The notes: generated by a model from the sequence alone, not told the origin. 64,000 nt of DNA from Prevotella sp. (GCA_022781445.1 JALETQ010000026.1:1-64000); one strand, 5' to 3'. Shown: positions 9,172 to 18,891, numbered from the stretch's first letter. Numbers and translations are program-made.

Positions 9172-11259
9172 ATGAAAAGCCTGAAGATAATGAAAAGAAA
9201 CCTTGTGAAAACAGGACTGTTACTCCTCGTGTCGGTCACTTTGCTGACTGCTTGCGGTGTGGAGCAAAACCTCAAAAAGGGTGAGAAATACCTTGCTTTG
9301 GGAGAATATTTCGATGCTGCCGAACAATTTAGGCAGGCTTATTCGAAAACACCACCCAAAGAAAGAGAAAAACGAGGACAAAGAGCAGCGAAGCTGGCAT
9401 ACTGCTATGACCGCATCAACTCTACCCAGAAAGCCATTGCAGCCTATCGCAATGTCGTCCGTTACAAGCAAGACAGCCTCGAAACCCATGTGGCCTTGGG
9501 ACGCCAGCTGTTGAAAAACGGCAGCTATAAGGAGGCGATGAAGGAATTTCAGACGGTACTCGACTCCCTGCCCGACCATGTATTGGCTCGCAACGGACTT
9601 CTGTCGGCACGGCAAGCTCCCCTTTTGAAAGAGAGCGGATCCCGATACATGGTGAAGAAAATGGATGTCTTCAATTCCCGACGTGCCGACTATTCGCCCA
9701 TGCTCTTCGGCGATCAGCACGAACAACTCTACTTCACTTCGACCCGTAACGATGCTCAAGGCGATGAACTGAGCGGTATCACGGGCGACAAAGCCGGCGA
9801 TATCTTCGTGTCGGTCAAGGATGATAAAGGAAAATGGAGCAAACCCCAGCCGGTCACTTCGGGACTTAACTCGGCATTCGACGAGGGGGCCTGCTGCTTT
9901 TCGACCGACCAACGCGAAATGTATCTCACCCAATGCAAAACCGACCCGGCCTACCCGCGCTTTGCACAGATCGTGAAATCCAACCGTTCCGATGCCGCTT
10001 GGAGCAAGCCCTCCGAAATAGTTCTCACCAAAGACACGCTTTCCAGCTATGCCCATCCTGCCATTTCACCCGACGGGCTGTGGCTTTATTTCACCTCCGA
10101 TATGCCCGGTGGAATGGGCGGACTCGATATCTGGCGCGTCAGAATCACACCCGGCGGTTTCGGAGGCGTGGAGAATCTGGGCGCACCCATCAACACGGAG
10201 GGCAACGAATGTTTCCCGACATTCAGGCCCAACGGTGACTTGTACTTCTCCAGCGACGGACATCCGGGCATGGGCGGACTCGACATATTCATCGCCACCG
10301 TCGACAAACGGGGCAAATATACCGTCGAACATCCGGGCTATCCGCTCAACTCGCAAGGCGACGACTTCGGCATGACCTTCGAAGGCCCCTACAACCGGGG
10401 CTTTTTCTCCTCCAACCGAGGTGATGGTAAGGGCAGAGACCACATCTACAGCTTCGAGAATCCCGAGATAGTTCAGACTGTCAAGGGATGGGTTTACGAA
10501 ATGGACGGCTACGAATTGCCCGCCGCTCAAGTATATGTCGTGGGCAATGACGGTACCAATCAGCGACTGAGTGTCAAGGGTGACGGCTCGTTCGAGTTTG
10601 TCATCAAACCCTCTGTGGATTATCTTTTCCTTGCCACCTGCAAGGGATTCCTGAACCATCGCGAGCAACTCAAGGTACAACCGGTCGAAGAGTCGCAGGA
10701 ATATACTTTGCAGTTCCCCCTGCCTTCCATCACGGTTCCGGTACTCATCGACAACATCTTCTATGATTTCGACAAAGCCACCCTCCGTCCCGAGTCGCAG
10801 AAGTCGCTCGACGAACTGGTGAAACTGCTCAACGAAAATCCCAATGTGACCATCGAACTGTCGGCTCACTGTGACTACAAAGGCTCGGCAGACTACAATC
10901 GCCGGCTGTCGCAGCGCAGGGCCGAAGCCGTGGTGGCCTACCTCACTGCCAAAGGCATCGCCAAGGAAAGGCTCACTCCCAAGGGGTATGGCAAGGACAA
11001 GCCCAAGACGGTGCGCAAAAAGATGGCCGACAGGCTCAAATGGCTCAAGGAAGGCGACGTGCTGACCGAGGATTACATCAAGAAACTCGACGAAAAGCAC
11101 CGGGAGGAGGCCAACCAGCTCAACCGCCGTACCGAATTCATCGTACTGCGCACGACCTATGGCATGTTTGACAAGGACGGAAACCTCAAGAATCCGCCCA
11201 AGCCCAAGAAGCAGGAAACCGACAATACCGAAGAAGACGTCTTCGACTTTGAACTCTGA
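9172..11259 (+). CDS. porE: PorE-like T9SS lipoprotein (TPR, beta-propeller, CRD, OmpA domain)
   Basis: A 695-residue outer-membrane lipoprotein. The signal peptide ends in LLTAC, a lipobox. Domains in order: TPR repeats (about 35-145), PD40/WD40-like beta-propeller (about 165-440; repeated signatures such as YFTSDMPGGMGGLDIW and YFSSDGHPGMGGLDIF), a carboxypeptidase-regulatory-like fold (about 450-525), and a C-terminal OmpA peptidoglycan-binding domain (NIFYDFDKATLRPESQ, then RRLSQRRAEAVVAYL). This four-domain order matches PorE of the type IX secretion system of Porphyromonas gingivalis, which anchors the apparatus to peptidoglycan. An alternative start is Met7 (9190). It stands alone in its own plus-strand unit. 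Confidence 0.85.
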   Translation: MKSLKIMKRNLVKTGLLLLVSVTLLTACGVEQNLKKGEKYLALGEYFDAAEQFRQAYSKTPPKEREKRGQRAAKLAYCYDRINSTQKAIAAYRNVVRYKQDSLETHVALGRQLLKNGSYKEAMKEFQTVLDSLPDHVLARNGLLSARQAPLLKESGSRYMVKKMDVFNSRRADYSPMLFGDQHEQLYFTSTRNDAQGDELSGITGDKAGDIFVSVKDDKGKWSKPQPVTSGLNSAFDEGACCFSTDQREMYLTQCKTDPAYPRFAQIVKSNRSDAAWSKPSEIVLTKDTLSSYAHPAISPDGLWLYFTSDMPGGMGGLDIWRVRITPGGFGGVENLGAPINTEGNECFPTFRPNGDLYFSSDGHPGMGGLDIFIATVDKRGKYTVEHPGYPLNSQGDDFGMTFEGPYNRGFFSSNRGDGKGRDHIYSFENPEIVQTVKGWVYEMDGYELPAAQVYVVGNDGTNQRLSVKGDGSFEFVIKPSVDYLFLATCKGFLNHREQLKVQPVEESQEYTLQFPLPSITVPVLIDNIFYDFDKATLRPESQKSLDELVKLLNENPNVTIELSAHCDYKGSADYNRRLSQRRAEAVVAYLTAKGIAKERLTPKGYGKDKPKTVRKKMADRLKWLKEGDVLTEDYIKKLDEKHREEANQLNRRTEFIVLRTTYGMFDKDGNLKNPPKPKKQETDNTEEDVFDFEL

Positions 11260-11363
11260 TCAGCTACTTGGGTGACGGGAGCGTTGCTGTCTTTGCCCCG
11301 ATGACGGTTGTGTCGCCCTGCCGACCCTCCGATGATGAAAAGATAAATCCGGATCGATTTCTG

Positions 11364-11379
11364 ATGACCGATTCGGGAT
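11364..11379. repeat. Dispersed inverted-repeat element, terminal end only (e2)
   Basis: ATGACCGATTCGGGAT matches the right terminal repeat (ATGACCGATTTGGGTT) of the dispersed element. It is 32 bp before a 22-bp-period array, the same arrangement as at copies e3 and e6. The remainder of the element is not recognisable. Confidence 0.5.
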
Positions 11380-11410
11380 AGAAAGATAACGATGGAAAGC
11401 CCATCGGGCA

Positions 11411-11490
11411 AAACGTGCCCTTTCGTCTTGCGATCCGTGCCCTTTTGGAAAGTCAAAGGGCAGGTTTTGCAAGGTGAAAGGGCACGTTTG
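11411..11490. repeat. Palindromic 22-bp-period array (P)
   Basis: Two GTGCCC units 22 bp apart (11415 and 11437) are followed by two inverted AAAGGGC units 22 bp apart (11455 and 11477). The outer 14-bp arms AAACGTGCCCTTTC (11411-11424) and GAAAGGGCACGTTT (11477-11490) are perfect inverted repeats, so the whole 80 bp can fold as one imperfect hairpin. Confidence 0.75.
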
Positions 11491-11617
11491 AAAATGGTGT
11501 TCGGTACTTTTGCCGAACGATTTGTCAATCAGATGTTTTATAAAACGACGGACATTGGCGGCTGAAGGTTTTTGCCGTTCATCCGTTTTTCCCCGTTTTG
11601 CCATTCTGCCGACGGCA

Positions 11618-13603
11618 TCAGGCATCGCCGAACCGCTCCAGAAAATCGTCCTCGGTGATGACGGCAATGCCCAGTTCGCGGGCTTTCTTGTTCTTGCCGG
11701 ATGTCGATTGGGCATCGTTGTTGATGAGGAAGTCGGTCGAACCGCTCACGCTGCCGGTCACCTTGCCGCCCTGCGACTCGATGTAAGCCTTGAGTTCGTT
11801 GCGGTTTTTGTAGTGATGCACGTCGCCGGTGATGACAAAGGTCAATCCGGTACATTTCGAGCCGCCCGGCTGCGACGGACTTTCGGCCTTGAAGGTAACC
11901 TCTTTCAGCAGCCTTTCCACCATGAGGCGGTTGGCATCGGTGCGGAACCACTTCACGAATGAGGAAGATTTTTCGGGCCCGATGCCGTCGATGTGTGAGA
12001 AATATCCGAAGTCATCGGTTGTCGTCACCGTCCGGATGAGTTCGTCGAGGGGGTAGGCGGCGAGCAGACGGCGGCACACGTCGATCCCGCACAGGGGGAT
12101 GCTGAGGGCATAGAGCAAGCGTTTGGCTTCGGTCAGGCGCGAACGTTTGATGGATTTCATGATGTTGGCAACCGATTTTTCCCCGAAACCATCGAGCATC
12201 TTCATCTCGTCGAGGTGATTTCCGAGCCGGTAGATGTCCGGGAAGGTAGCTATCCATCCGCGGTTGATGAACACATCGAGCGTTTGTTGGCTGATGCCGT
12301 CGATGTCCATGCCCTCTTTGGAAACGAAGCGGGTGAACTTGCGCAACTGTTTGGCGGGACAATCGGCATTGGTACAGTGAAGGGTACGGGTGCCCATGCC
12401 CGTGTTGCCGGTGCGTATCTCGGTGGGATGGTGACACACGGGGCAATGTTCGGGGATGTCGAACCTGCCGACGGTCTGCGTCACACGGATGACCTTGGGA
12501 ATGATTTTGTTGGCCTTGATGACCTCCATGCGGGTGCCGGCTCCGCCGATGCCCAACCGTTCGCACTCGCTGATATTGCATAATGAGGCGCGTTTCACCG
12601 TCGTTCCCTCCAGATTCACCGGCTCGAATACCGCCACGGGCGAGATGGTTGAGGCGGCACACGACCACTCAATGTGGTCGAGCGAGGTCGAAGCCGACTC
12701 GTCCTGCCACTTGAAAGCCAGTCCGCCACGTGTGGCATGGTGCCCCGTGACCGAACCGCCGGCGGCAAAGACAGTGTCATCGTAGCACACCACCAGCCCG
12801 TCGACAGGATAAGGACACTTGTCGTGTGTCACCTTCTCGGTCCAAAGATCAATGGTATGTCGGATGTTGTCGGGCGAAGGCTGTCCGATCCGCTCGCGAT
12901 CGACCGGTTTGAAGCCCAGTTCTTCGAGCCTGTCCATGCGCGAACCCCATGAGGTGAGCGGTTCTTGGGTGAAGACAAGGGTGAAGGGAATCCATCGCAG
13001 ACGGCGTTGCCTCACCACTTCGGCATCCTTCAGCGTGAGCGAACCCGAAGCCAGGTTGCGCGGGTTGGCATAGTCTTCGCCCGTTTCGAGCAGGTAGGTC
13101 TTGAAGTCGGCATAGCTGATGACGGCTTCGCCTCTCACCACCAGATGTCCCCGGTAGGCGATACCGGAGGGGATGCCTTGAATGGCGGGGGCAAGATGGG
13201 TGATGTTGGTGCCTGTTTGCCCGTTGCCGCGCGTGACGAGCTTGGAGAGTTTGCCGCCGTCGTAAGTCGCCACCAAGGTCAGTCCGTCGAGTTTCCACGA
13301 CAGCCATACGGGTTTCCCGTCGGCCCAGTGCGCCACTTCTTCGGCTTGTTTGGTCTTCGCCAGCGACAAGGTGGGAAACTCATGCGCTTCTTTGCCGCCG
13401 CCGAGGAGGTCTTCCGGGACCCGTTGCGTGGGCGAATCGGGAAGAATGATGCCCGTTTTGTCTTCCATACGCTTGAGTTGGTCGAACAGGGCATCCCACT
13501 CATAATCGGTCATGACTTCTGTACTGCCGCCATAATAGGCCTGTGATGCGCGGTTGAGTTGCCTGATGAGGTTCTGCATGGTTTCGGTTGTCGTCTTCTC
13601 CAT
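11618..13603 (-). CDS. Divergent NAD-dependent DNA ligase (LigA family)
   Basis: A 661-residue protein with the full LigA layout: Ia domain (residues 1-55), adenylation domain with KLDG (Lys104), VRGE and AFKW, OB fold, a four-Cys zinc finger (CPVCHHPT ... CTNADCPAK), helix-hairpin-helix repeats and a C-terminal BRCT (LTFVITGDVHHY). It departs from the usual nucleotide-site residues. The position two before the catalytic Lys is Ser102, where E. coli LigA has Glu113, and the TRGDG motif reads TRGNG (Asn127). In Ia, the EYD Tyr is Trp. It may be a second, specialised ligase rather than the housekeeping copy. The start at 13603 (MEKTTTETM) is preferred. A longer frame to 13753 would run into the tRNA gene. 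Confidence 0.85.
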   Translation of the reverse strand: MEKTTTETMQNLIRQLNRASQAYYGGSTEVMTDYEWDALFDQLKRMEDKTGIILPDSPTQRVPEDLLGGGKEAHEFPTLSLAKTKQAEEVAHWADGKPVWLSWKLDGLTLVATYDGGKLSKLVTRGNGQTGTNITHLAPAIQGIPSGIAYRGHLVVRGEAVISYADFKTYLLETGEDYANPRNLASGSLTLKDAEVVRQRRLRWIPFTLVFTQEPLTSWGSRMDRLEELGFKPVDRERIGQPSPDNIRHTIDLWTEKVTHDKCPYPVDGLVVCYDDTVFAAGGSVTGHHATRGGLAFKWQDESASTSLDHIEWSCAASTISPVAVFEPVNLEGTTVKRASLCNISECERLGIGGAGTRMEVIKANKIIPKVIRVTQTVGRFDIPEHCPVCHHPTEIRTGNTGMGTRTLHCTNADCPAKQLRKFTRFVSKEGMDIDGISQQTLDVFINRGWIATFPDIYRLGNHLDEMKMLDGFGEKSVANIMKSIKRSRLTEAKRLLYALSIPLCGIDVCRRLLAAYPLDELIRTVTTTDDFGYFSHIDGIGPEKSSSFVKWFRTDANRLMVERLLKEVTFKAESPSQPGGSKCTGLTFVITGDVHHYKNRNELKAYIESQGGKVTGSVSGSTDFLINNDAQSTSGKNKKARELGIAVITEDDFLERFGDA

Positions 13604-13741
13604 AGGAATTTTCGTTGAACCGGTTTGAGAGAAATGAAGCTCGGAAAGAGCATCGTCATTTTCTCTTTCGCCGATGGGTATGAGGATGTGTAGAAACAAA
13701 AAACGCTCGAATGCCGTTTGATGAGCATCGAGCGTCGGAAG

Positions 13742-13814
13742 TTGCGGAGGCAAGACTCGAACATGCGACCTCCAGGTTATGAGCCTGGCGAGCTACCAAC
13801 TGCTCCACTCCGCG
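13742..13814 (-). tRNA. tRNA-Met (CAU), initiator type
   Basis: A 73-nt cloverleaf on the minus strand with anticodon loop CTCATAA (anticodon CAT) on stem CCAGG/CCTGG, D-arm GAGC...GCTC and T-loop TTCGAGT. The acceptor ends pair except for a C1:A72 mismatch (CGCGGAG against CTCCGCA), the hallmark of bacterial initiator tRNA. The usual three G:C pairs at 29-31/39-41 are only partial (A-G-G), and there is a T:T mismatch in the T-stem. CCA is not encoded. It lies upstream of the ligase gene on the same strand. Confidence 0.92.
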
Positions 13815-14296
13815 ATATATTTATTTTTTTTGTGAGTGCAAAGGTAAGTATATTTTCTGATATGAGCAACAGTTTCTTTCGTTTTTTGATTTGTTAGCGT
13901 TTGACAAAAAGCCGTGTTTGACCTTTCTGGTGCGGTGAAGTGCCGTCGAATCAAGGGGTGACGCGATTTGTAAACTTGAAATGTCGGGATGACAATTTAG
14001 GTGTGTCGCCGAGCATGACAAGGGTATACGGTGAAAAAAGGTCGGGCTTTCTTTTTGTTTTCTTGTCGGTTTGCACTATCTTTGCAGAAGATAGGCTGTG
14101 CCTCGGCAATCTGAAAACCGTTTCATTGCGCCCGGGCAGTTCTGTCGTCGACGAATACGGAAAGCGCGTTTGGCCGCAAATGCGATCCGACGATTTGTGA
14201 TACGCTCTGTCGACCGTCCGAATCAGTTTTTGTCACTACTCAAACAATCCAATAGAAAATCATGTTTTTACAGGATAAGAAAATAGAATCTACGGC
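13815..14296. other. Intergenic region with amidase promoter
   Basis: No gene is supported between the tRNA and the amidase. The only clear signal is the two-box promoter at 14054-14084. The roughly 205-nt leader that follows has no structure I recognise. Confidence 0.5.
14054..14084 (+). promoter_or_regulatory. Amidase-mlaD promoter
   Basis: TTTG (14054-14057), exactly 19 nt, then TATCTTTG (14077-14084): a perfect match to the Bacteroidetes -33/-7 consensus. The predicted start near 14091 gives an mRNA leader of about 205 nt before the amidase ATG, long enough for post-transcriptional control. Confidence 0.75.
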
Positions 14297-15682
14297 ATGA
14301 AAAAGCAATTTGTCTTTATATTTATTATGGTATTGACCTTCTTTGCCGCAGAAACAGATGCCCAAGATAAATTTGTTTTGGTCATTGATGCCGGTCACGG
14401 AGGAAGGGATACGGGCGCGCCGGGCTTGATTTCCAAAGAAAAAGACCTCACCCTGCGTTATGCTCTGGCTTTCGGTAAGGCGGTGGAGAAATATTGCCCC
14501 GACGTGAAAGTGATTTATACCCGCAAGACCGATCGCTTTTTGGAACTGTGGCAACGTGCCGAAATTGCCAACAAAAACAAGGCAGACTTCTTTATATCGG
14601 TGCATATCAATGCACTCGACGGTGGCAGAACGGCACGGGGATTTCAGACTTATACGCTCGGTAAAGGTCGAAAAGGCAGAGGAATACTGACCAATCTCGA
14701 AGTGGCCAAGCGCGAAAATTCGGTCATCTTCCTCGAAAAAGACTACAAACAGACCTATCAGGGCTTCGACCCCAATTCGGCAGAAAGCAACATCATGTTC
14801 GAGTTCATCCAAGACCAAAATATGGAGAGGAGCGTCGAAATGGCGAAAATGATGCAGCGCAACGTATGCGATGCCACCGGACGTAACGACCTGGGGGCAC
14901 ACCAAGAGAATCTGGCGGTACTCAGGCTGACCTCGATGCCGGGTTGTCTGGTCGAACTGGGATTCATTTCCACGCCCGACGAGGAGAGGTTCCTGAACAC
15001 CGGAGAGGCGGTCGACAAGTTCTCCAAAGGCATGCTCAATGCTTTCATCCGTTTCAAAAACAAATATTATGGTGGCAAAACGAAACTGATTGCCGTTTCG
15101 CCCGATTCGCCGGCGGTGGAACAAACGCCGGGGGAAAAGCCGGCCCGTCCCCTCCAAGAGGAAATGTCGACAAAGTCGGTCGTCGAAACCCGAACCACCG
15201 TCAGAGCCGCACGCGAACCGATGGCGGAGAAACCGGCAACCGAAACCGTTGGGAAAGTGATGCCGGTAGCGGAGAAACCGACATTGACGACCGGTAGTGG
15301 GGAAACGGATAGCCATGTGAAACCGGACGGAAATGTCCGACAACAACCAAAAGAGGAAGAACAAAAGCAACCCGAAAATACAAGAAAAGAGGCTCTCAAT
15401 CCCGATCTGCCCGTATTCAAAGTGCAGATTTTTACTTCCCGACGTACCCTCCGCAACGACGACGCACGCTTCAAGGGCATCAAAGACGTGGAGTATTATC
15501 TCGAAGATGACCTCGTGAAATACACCATCGGGGCATCGAACGACTATCAGGCTCTCAACCGATTCAGGCAAAAGCTCACCGACAAATTTCCCGAAGCATT
15601 CATCGTTGCTTTCTTGAACAACAAGAGAATCGATGTCAAGGAAGCCATCAGTATCTGTCAACTCAACAAGCATAAACAATAA
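14297..15682 (+). CDS. N-acetylmuramoyl-L-alanine amidase (Amidase_3) with C-terminal SPOR-like domain
   Basis: A 461-residue exported zinc amidase that cuts the MurNAc-L-Ala bond, typically at septation. The signal peptide ends near ETDAQ. The catalytic domain (about 25-260) contains VIDAGHGGRDTGA (zinc His), ISVHINA (zinc His) and CLVELGFIST (Glu). A Pro/Glu/Thr-rich spacer (about 265-365) leads to a C-terminal region (VFKVQIFTSRR onwards) that looks like a SPOR-type peptidoglycan-binding domain. It lies 3 bp upstream of mlaD, so the pair is an operon. The amidase-mlaD neighbourhood is recurrent in Bacteroidetes. Confidence 0.93.
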   Translation: MKKQFVFIFIMVLTFFAAETDAQDKFVLVIDAGHGGRDTGAPGLISKEKDLTLRYALAFGKAVEKYCPDVKVIYTRKTDRFLELWQRAEIANKNKADFFISVHINALDGGRTARGFQTYTLGKGRKGRGILTNLEVAKRENSVIFLEKDYKQTYQGFDPNSAESNIMFEFIQDQNMERSVEMAKMMQRNVCDATGRNDLGAHQENLAVLRLTSMPGCLVELGFISTPDEERFLNTGEAVDKFSKGMLNAFIRFKNKYYGGKTKLIAVSPDSPAVEQTPGEKPARPLQEEMSTKSVVETRTTVRAAREPMAEKPATETVGKVMPVAEKPTLTTGSGETDSHVKPDGNVRQQPKEEEQKQPENTRKEALNPDLPVFKVQIFTSRRTLRNDDARFKGIKDVEYYLEDDLVKYTIGASNDYQALNRFRQKLTDKFPEAFIVAFLNNKRIDVKEAISICQLNKHKQ

Positions 15683-15685
15683 TCC

Positions 15686-16588
15686 ATGAAATACTTTAAC
15701 AAAGAAGTCAAAATCGCGCTCGTCGTTCTCTCGGGAATGGTCATCCTCTACTTCGGCATGAATTTCCTGAAAGGCAAGAACCTCTTCTCGGACGACCATC
15801 TTTATTACATCACTTTCGACGATATCAGCGGATTGGCACCTTCCGCTCCCATCTATGCCAATGGCTTTAAGATAGGCAGAGTGACCGATTTGAACTATGA
15901 TTACAGCGGTGAAAAGGCGATTACCGCAGCCATAGAGGTCGACCGCCGGCTGCATATTCCCAAAGGCAGCTACGCTGAGATAGAGAGCGACATGCTTGGA
16001 AACGTGCGTGTGAACCTCATTCTGGCTGACCGAAAGAACGGATTGTTCAACGTAGGCGACCGCATTCCCGGTTCCATTGCGCAAGGTGCCATGGGAAAGG
16101 CGGCAGGAATGATTCCGCAGATCGAGCGATTACTGCCCAAAGTTGATACGCTGTTGGCAAATCTCAATACACTCACTGCCAATCCGGACATCGCCCGTAC
16201 GATTTCCAATACGCAGAAAATCACCAACGACCTGACGGTGACCACTGCTGAAATCAATAAGCTCATGGCCCGGCTGAACCGCGAAATGCCGGCAATGATG
16301 CACAAAGCCAACAATGTTCTCGACCATACCGGCACGCTGACAGCCAACCTTGCTGCCGTGGATGTGGAAAAAACAATGAGCGAGGTGGAACAAACCATCA
16401 ACAGCATCAAGCTTTTTGCAGACAAACTCAACAGCAACAACGGATCGCTCGGTAAGCTCCTCAACGACGAATCCCTTTACAACAATCTCAATACCACCAT
16501 TGCCAGTGCCGACTCGCTCATGGTTAATCTGAGAGAGAATCCAAAAAGGTATGTGCATTTCTCCATTTTCGGACGCAAAAACAAATAA
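15686..16588 (+). CDS. MlaD/MCE-domain lipid-transport protein
   Basis: A 300-residue protein with one N-terminal membrane anchor (ALVVLSGMVILYFGMNFL) and an MCE domain (about 37-115; YYITFDDISGLAPSAPIYANG, VRVNLIL). A long helical C-terminal region follows, probably coiled coil (many heptad-like LNTLTANPD/LMARLNRE stretches). MlaD proteins form hexameric periplasmic rings that carry phospholipids between membranes with MlaE/F ABC components. No mlaE or mlaF is adjacent here. Co-transcribed with the amidase. Confidence 0.9.
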   Translation: MKYFNKEVKIALVVLSGMVILYFGMNFLKGKNLFSDDHLYYITFDDISGLAPSAPIYANGFKIGRVTDLNYDYSGEKAITAAIEVDRRLHIPKGSYAEIESDMLGNVRVNLILADRKNGLFNVGDRIPGSIAQGAMGKAAGMIPQIERLLPKVDTLLANLNTLTANPDIARTISNTQKITNDLTVTTAEINKLMARLNREMPAMMHKANNVLDHTGTLTANLAAVDVEKTMSEVEQTINSIKLFADKLNSNNGSLGKLLNDESLYNNLNTTIASADSLMVNLRENPKRYVHFSIFGRKNK

Positions 16589-16949
16589 TTTAAATTGCGT
16601 CTAAATACTTGTGGAGATAACGAAACACTTGCAAGAAAGTACCAAACGACCTTAAAATGCGAAACTTATACCTACAGATCACATCATCTGAGGACAAATG
16701 GCAACGGGGATAGAACGAACTTTAATGGTTTGATAATCAAATGATTGAAAACCAACAAACGCTCAATGGCAGCTTTATGGCGTATCAGCCGTGTAAAGTT
16801 CGATTCTTAAACATCTTACATGATGCTGTCACTTGAAAGGCGTAGATATACCATTTGTTCGTTTGAAGAATAATTCCGAAATTTGCATTTGCTATCAACA
16901 ACATCCAGAAGTCTGAAAATCGACCTCATTCTATAATAGAAACCAGATT
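16589..16949. other. Intergenic region upstream of dnaA
   Basis: A 361-bp gap with no gene. It should contain the dnaA promoter but I see no confident -33/-7 pair. One DnaA-box-like string occurs (TGTGGAGATAA, with an insertion against TGTGGATAA), not a cluster, so there is no evidence here for a replication origin. Confidence 0.4.
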
Positions 16950-18353
16950 ATGACACAACACCCGAAAGCTCTTTGGGCTGAGAGTCTTCAACTCATACGA
17001 AGCAATGTCACTGAAGAGCAGTTCAAGACATGGTTCGCTCCCATCATACTCGAGTCATACGATCCGGCAACCAAAAAGTTGCTGGTGCAGGTGGCGAGTC
17101 CCTTCATATATGAATATTTGGAGCAGCACTATGTAGACTTGATGAAGAAAGTGTTCACGAGGGTATTCGGACAAGGGATCAAATTGAGTTACAAAGTCGT
17201 AACGGACAAAGCGCATAATCTGACACAAATCCTGCAAACCGAGCAGCCGGCGAGCGACCAGATGCCTGCCGCAACACAGCCTGCACCCGTGAATGCCATC
17301 CGGTCGAACGGTGATATGGTGCAGCCTTTGGATTCGCAGCTTAACCCGAAGTTGTCGTTTGAAAACTTCATCGAGGGTGACAGCAACCGTCTTTCGCGTG
17401 CGGTCGGCTTGTCGATTGCCGAACATCCCGATACGTCACAGTTCAATCCGATGTTCATCTATGGTCCTTCAGGATGTGGAAAAACGCACCTGCTCAACGC
17501 CATCGGACTGAAAACGAAAGAACTCTATCCGCAAAAACGCGTGCTGTATGTAAGCGCACGACTCTTCCAGGTGCAGTTTACCGATGCTACACGCCACAAT
17601 ACGACCAATGACTTCATTCGTTTTTATCAGACCATCGACCTGCTTATCGTCGACGATGTGCAAGAATGGATTACCGCACCCAAAACGCAAGACACCTTCT
17701 TCCACATCTTCAACCATCTCTTCCTGAACGGAAAACGCATCATTTTGGCAAGCGACAGACCGCCGGTGGATCTGAAAACGATGCATGAACGCCTCATCAC
17801 ACGTTTCAGCTGCGGACTGATCACCGAACTTGAACGTCCTGACACAAACCTCTGTCTCCGCATATTACACAACATGATTGAGCGTGAAGGCTTGGTTATT
17901 CCAAACAATGTCGTGGAATATATCGCTCAAACGGCATACGGAAGCGTACGCGACCTGCAGGGAGTCATCAACTCTTTGTTGGCTTACTCGGTCGTTTACA
18001 ACAGCAAAATCGACATGAAACTGGCAGAAAGGGTCATCAGCCGATCGGTTAAAGTCAATGCTGCACCCGTCACCATCGACGATATTCTCGACAAGGTGTG
18101 CGCCTATTATCAAGTCACACCTGCAGCAGTTAACAGCAAAAGCCGCAAACGCGATTTCGTTCAGGCTCGCCAAGTGTCGATGTATCTGGCACAGAAATAC
18201 ACCAAGATGCCTGCATCGCGTATCGGAAAGTTCATCGGCGGCAGGGATCACTCCACCGTATTGCACAGTTGTTCGCAGGTGGAAAATCGCCTGCAGGTGG
18301 ACAAAGACTTTCAAGCACAGCTCGCTTCTATCGAAAATAAGATAAAGTTATAG
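16950..18353 (+). CDS. dnaA: Chromosomal replication initiator DnaA
   Basis: A 467-residue AAA+ initiator. Domain I (ALWAESLQLIRSNVTEEQFKTWF), a variable linker rich in Gln/Pro/Ala (about 90-125), AAA+ core with Walker A GPSGCGKTH and Walker B LLIVDDVQEW, the Arg/sensor region (ERLITRFSCGL), and the domain IV DNA-binding signature GGRDHSTVLHS. Length and order are normal. It is monocistronic, followed after 75 bp by a strong terminator. Confidence 0.98.
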   Translation: MTQHPKALWAESLQLIRSNVTEEQFKTWFAPIILESYDPATKKLLVQVASPFIYEYLEQHYVDLMKKVFTRVFGQGIKLSYKVVTDKAHNLTQILQTEQPASDQMPAATQPAPVNAIRSNGDMVQPLDSQLNPKLSFENFIEGDSNRLSRAVGLSIAEHPDTSQFNPMFIYGPSGCGKTHLLNAIGLKTKELYPQKRVLYVSARLFQVQFTDATRHNTTNDFIRFYQTIDLLIVDDVQEWITAPKTQDTFFHIFNHLFLNGKRIILASDRPPVDLKTMHERLITRFSCGLITELERPDTNLCLRILHNMIEREGLVIPNNVVEYIAQTAYGSVRDLQGVINSLLAYSVVYNSKIDMKLAERVISRSVKVNAAPVTIDDILDKVCAYYQVTPAAVNSKSRKRDFVQARQVSMYLAQKYTKMPASRIGKFIGGRDHSTVLHSCSQVENRLQVDKDFQAQLASIENKIKL

Positions 18354-18427
18354 GTTAAAATGCAACGCTATCGTCTGAATGGAAGTTCTCTCACGATATC
18401 CTGTTCATGCCGATACTTCACCCGCTT

Positions 18428-18469
18428 AAAGACCGAATCTCATCCATCCCGGATACCGATTCGGTCTTT
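18428..18469 (+). terminator. dnaA rho-independent terminator
   Basis: Perfect 12-bp stem AAAGACCGAATC (18428-18439) with GATTCGGTCTTT (18458-18469), inner ATCC/GGAT pairing, then TCCTTC. It lies 75 bp beyond the dnaA stop. Confidence 0.8.
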
Positions 18470-18891
18470 TCCTTCAAAAACGGTTGCCAGAGTCAAGGCC
18501 TGTTTGGGATGAAAGAAACAACCGTTTTCGTACAAAAATTGTCTGAGGGGATCGTCATTGACCATCGAAAGCAGTATGGGTTGTGTCGGGATGGTTTGTC
18601 GCATGGCTGCGATGATTTTTCATTTCCCGACCTTTGAAGATGGAGAGTGTGCCTGGTCAACAACCAAGATATTCCAAATACATATTTAAGGTCTCTATTG
18701 TTGTTAAACAGTGTTTTGGTTGGGGGAGGTAATTAAACATTATTCAACTAAAGGAGTTCATCTATTGTGATGTCAGATCCAGTCTGTTTTTTGTTCCTTT
18801 GCATCCGATTATTCTTAATTGTGGTCGAAACAGATCTTCAGGAGGCAAGGGTTACTCTGCCAATCAAGACGCTTTGCTACCTCTTTTCTGA

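Larger units (their letters stand above)
11260..11617. other. Convergent intergenic region with repeat end and array
   Basis: This gap lies between the convergent porE and ligase genes. It holds one element end (11364-11379), a palindromic 22-bp-period array (11411-11490), and a small hairpin GTTCGG/CCGAAC (11499-11518). No gene is supported. Confidence 0.6.

Noticed and set aside
13604..13753. N-terminal extension of the ligase
   Set aside because: The extension overlaps the tRNA gene, and LigA homology starts at the Met at 13603.
18407..18637. 76-codon frame after dnaA
   Set aside because: It starts ahead of and reads through the dnaA terminator stem and has no recognisable features.
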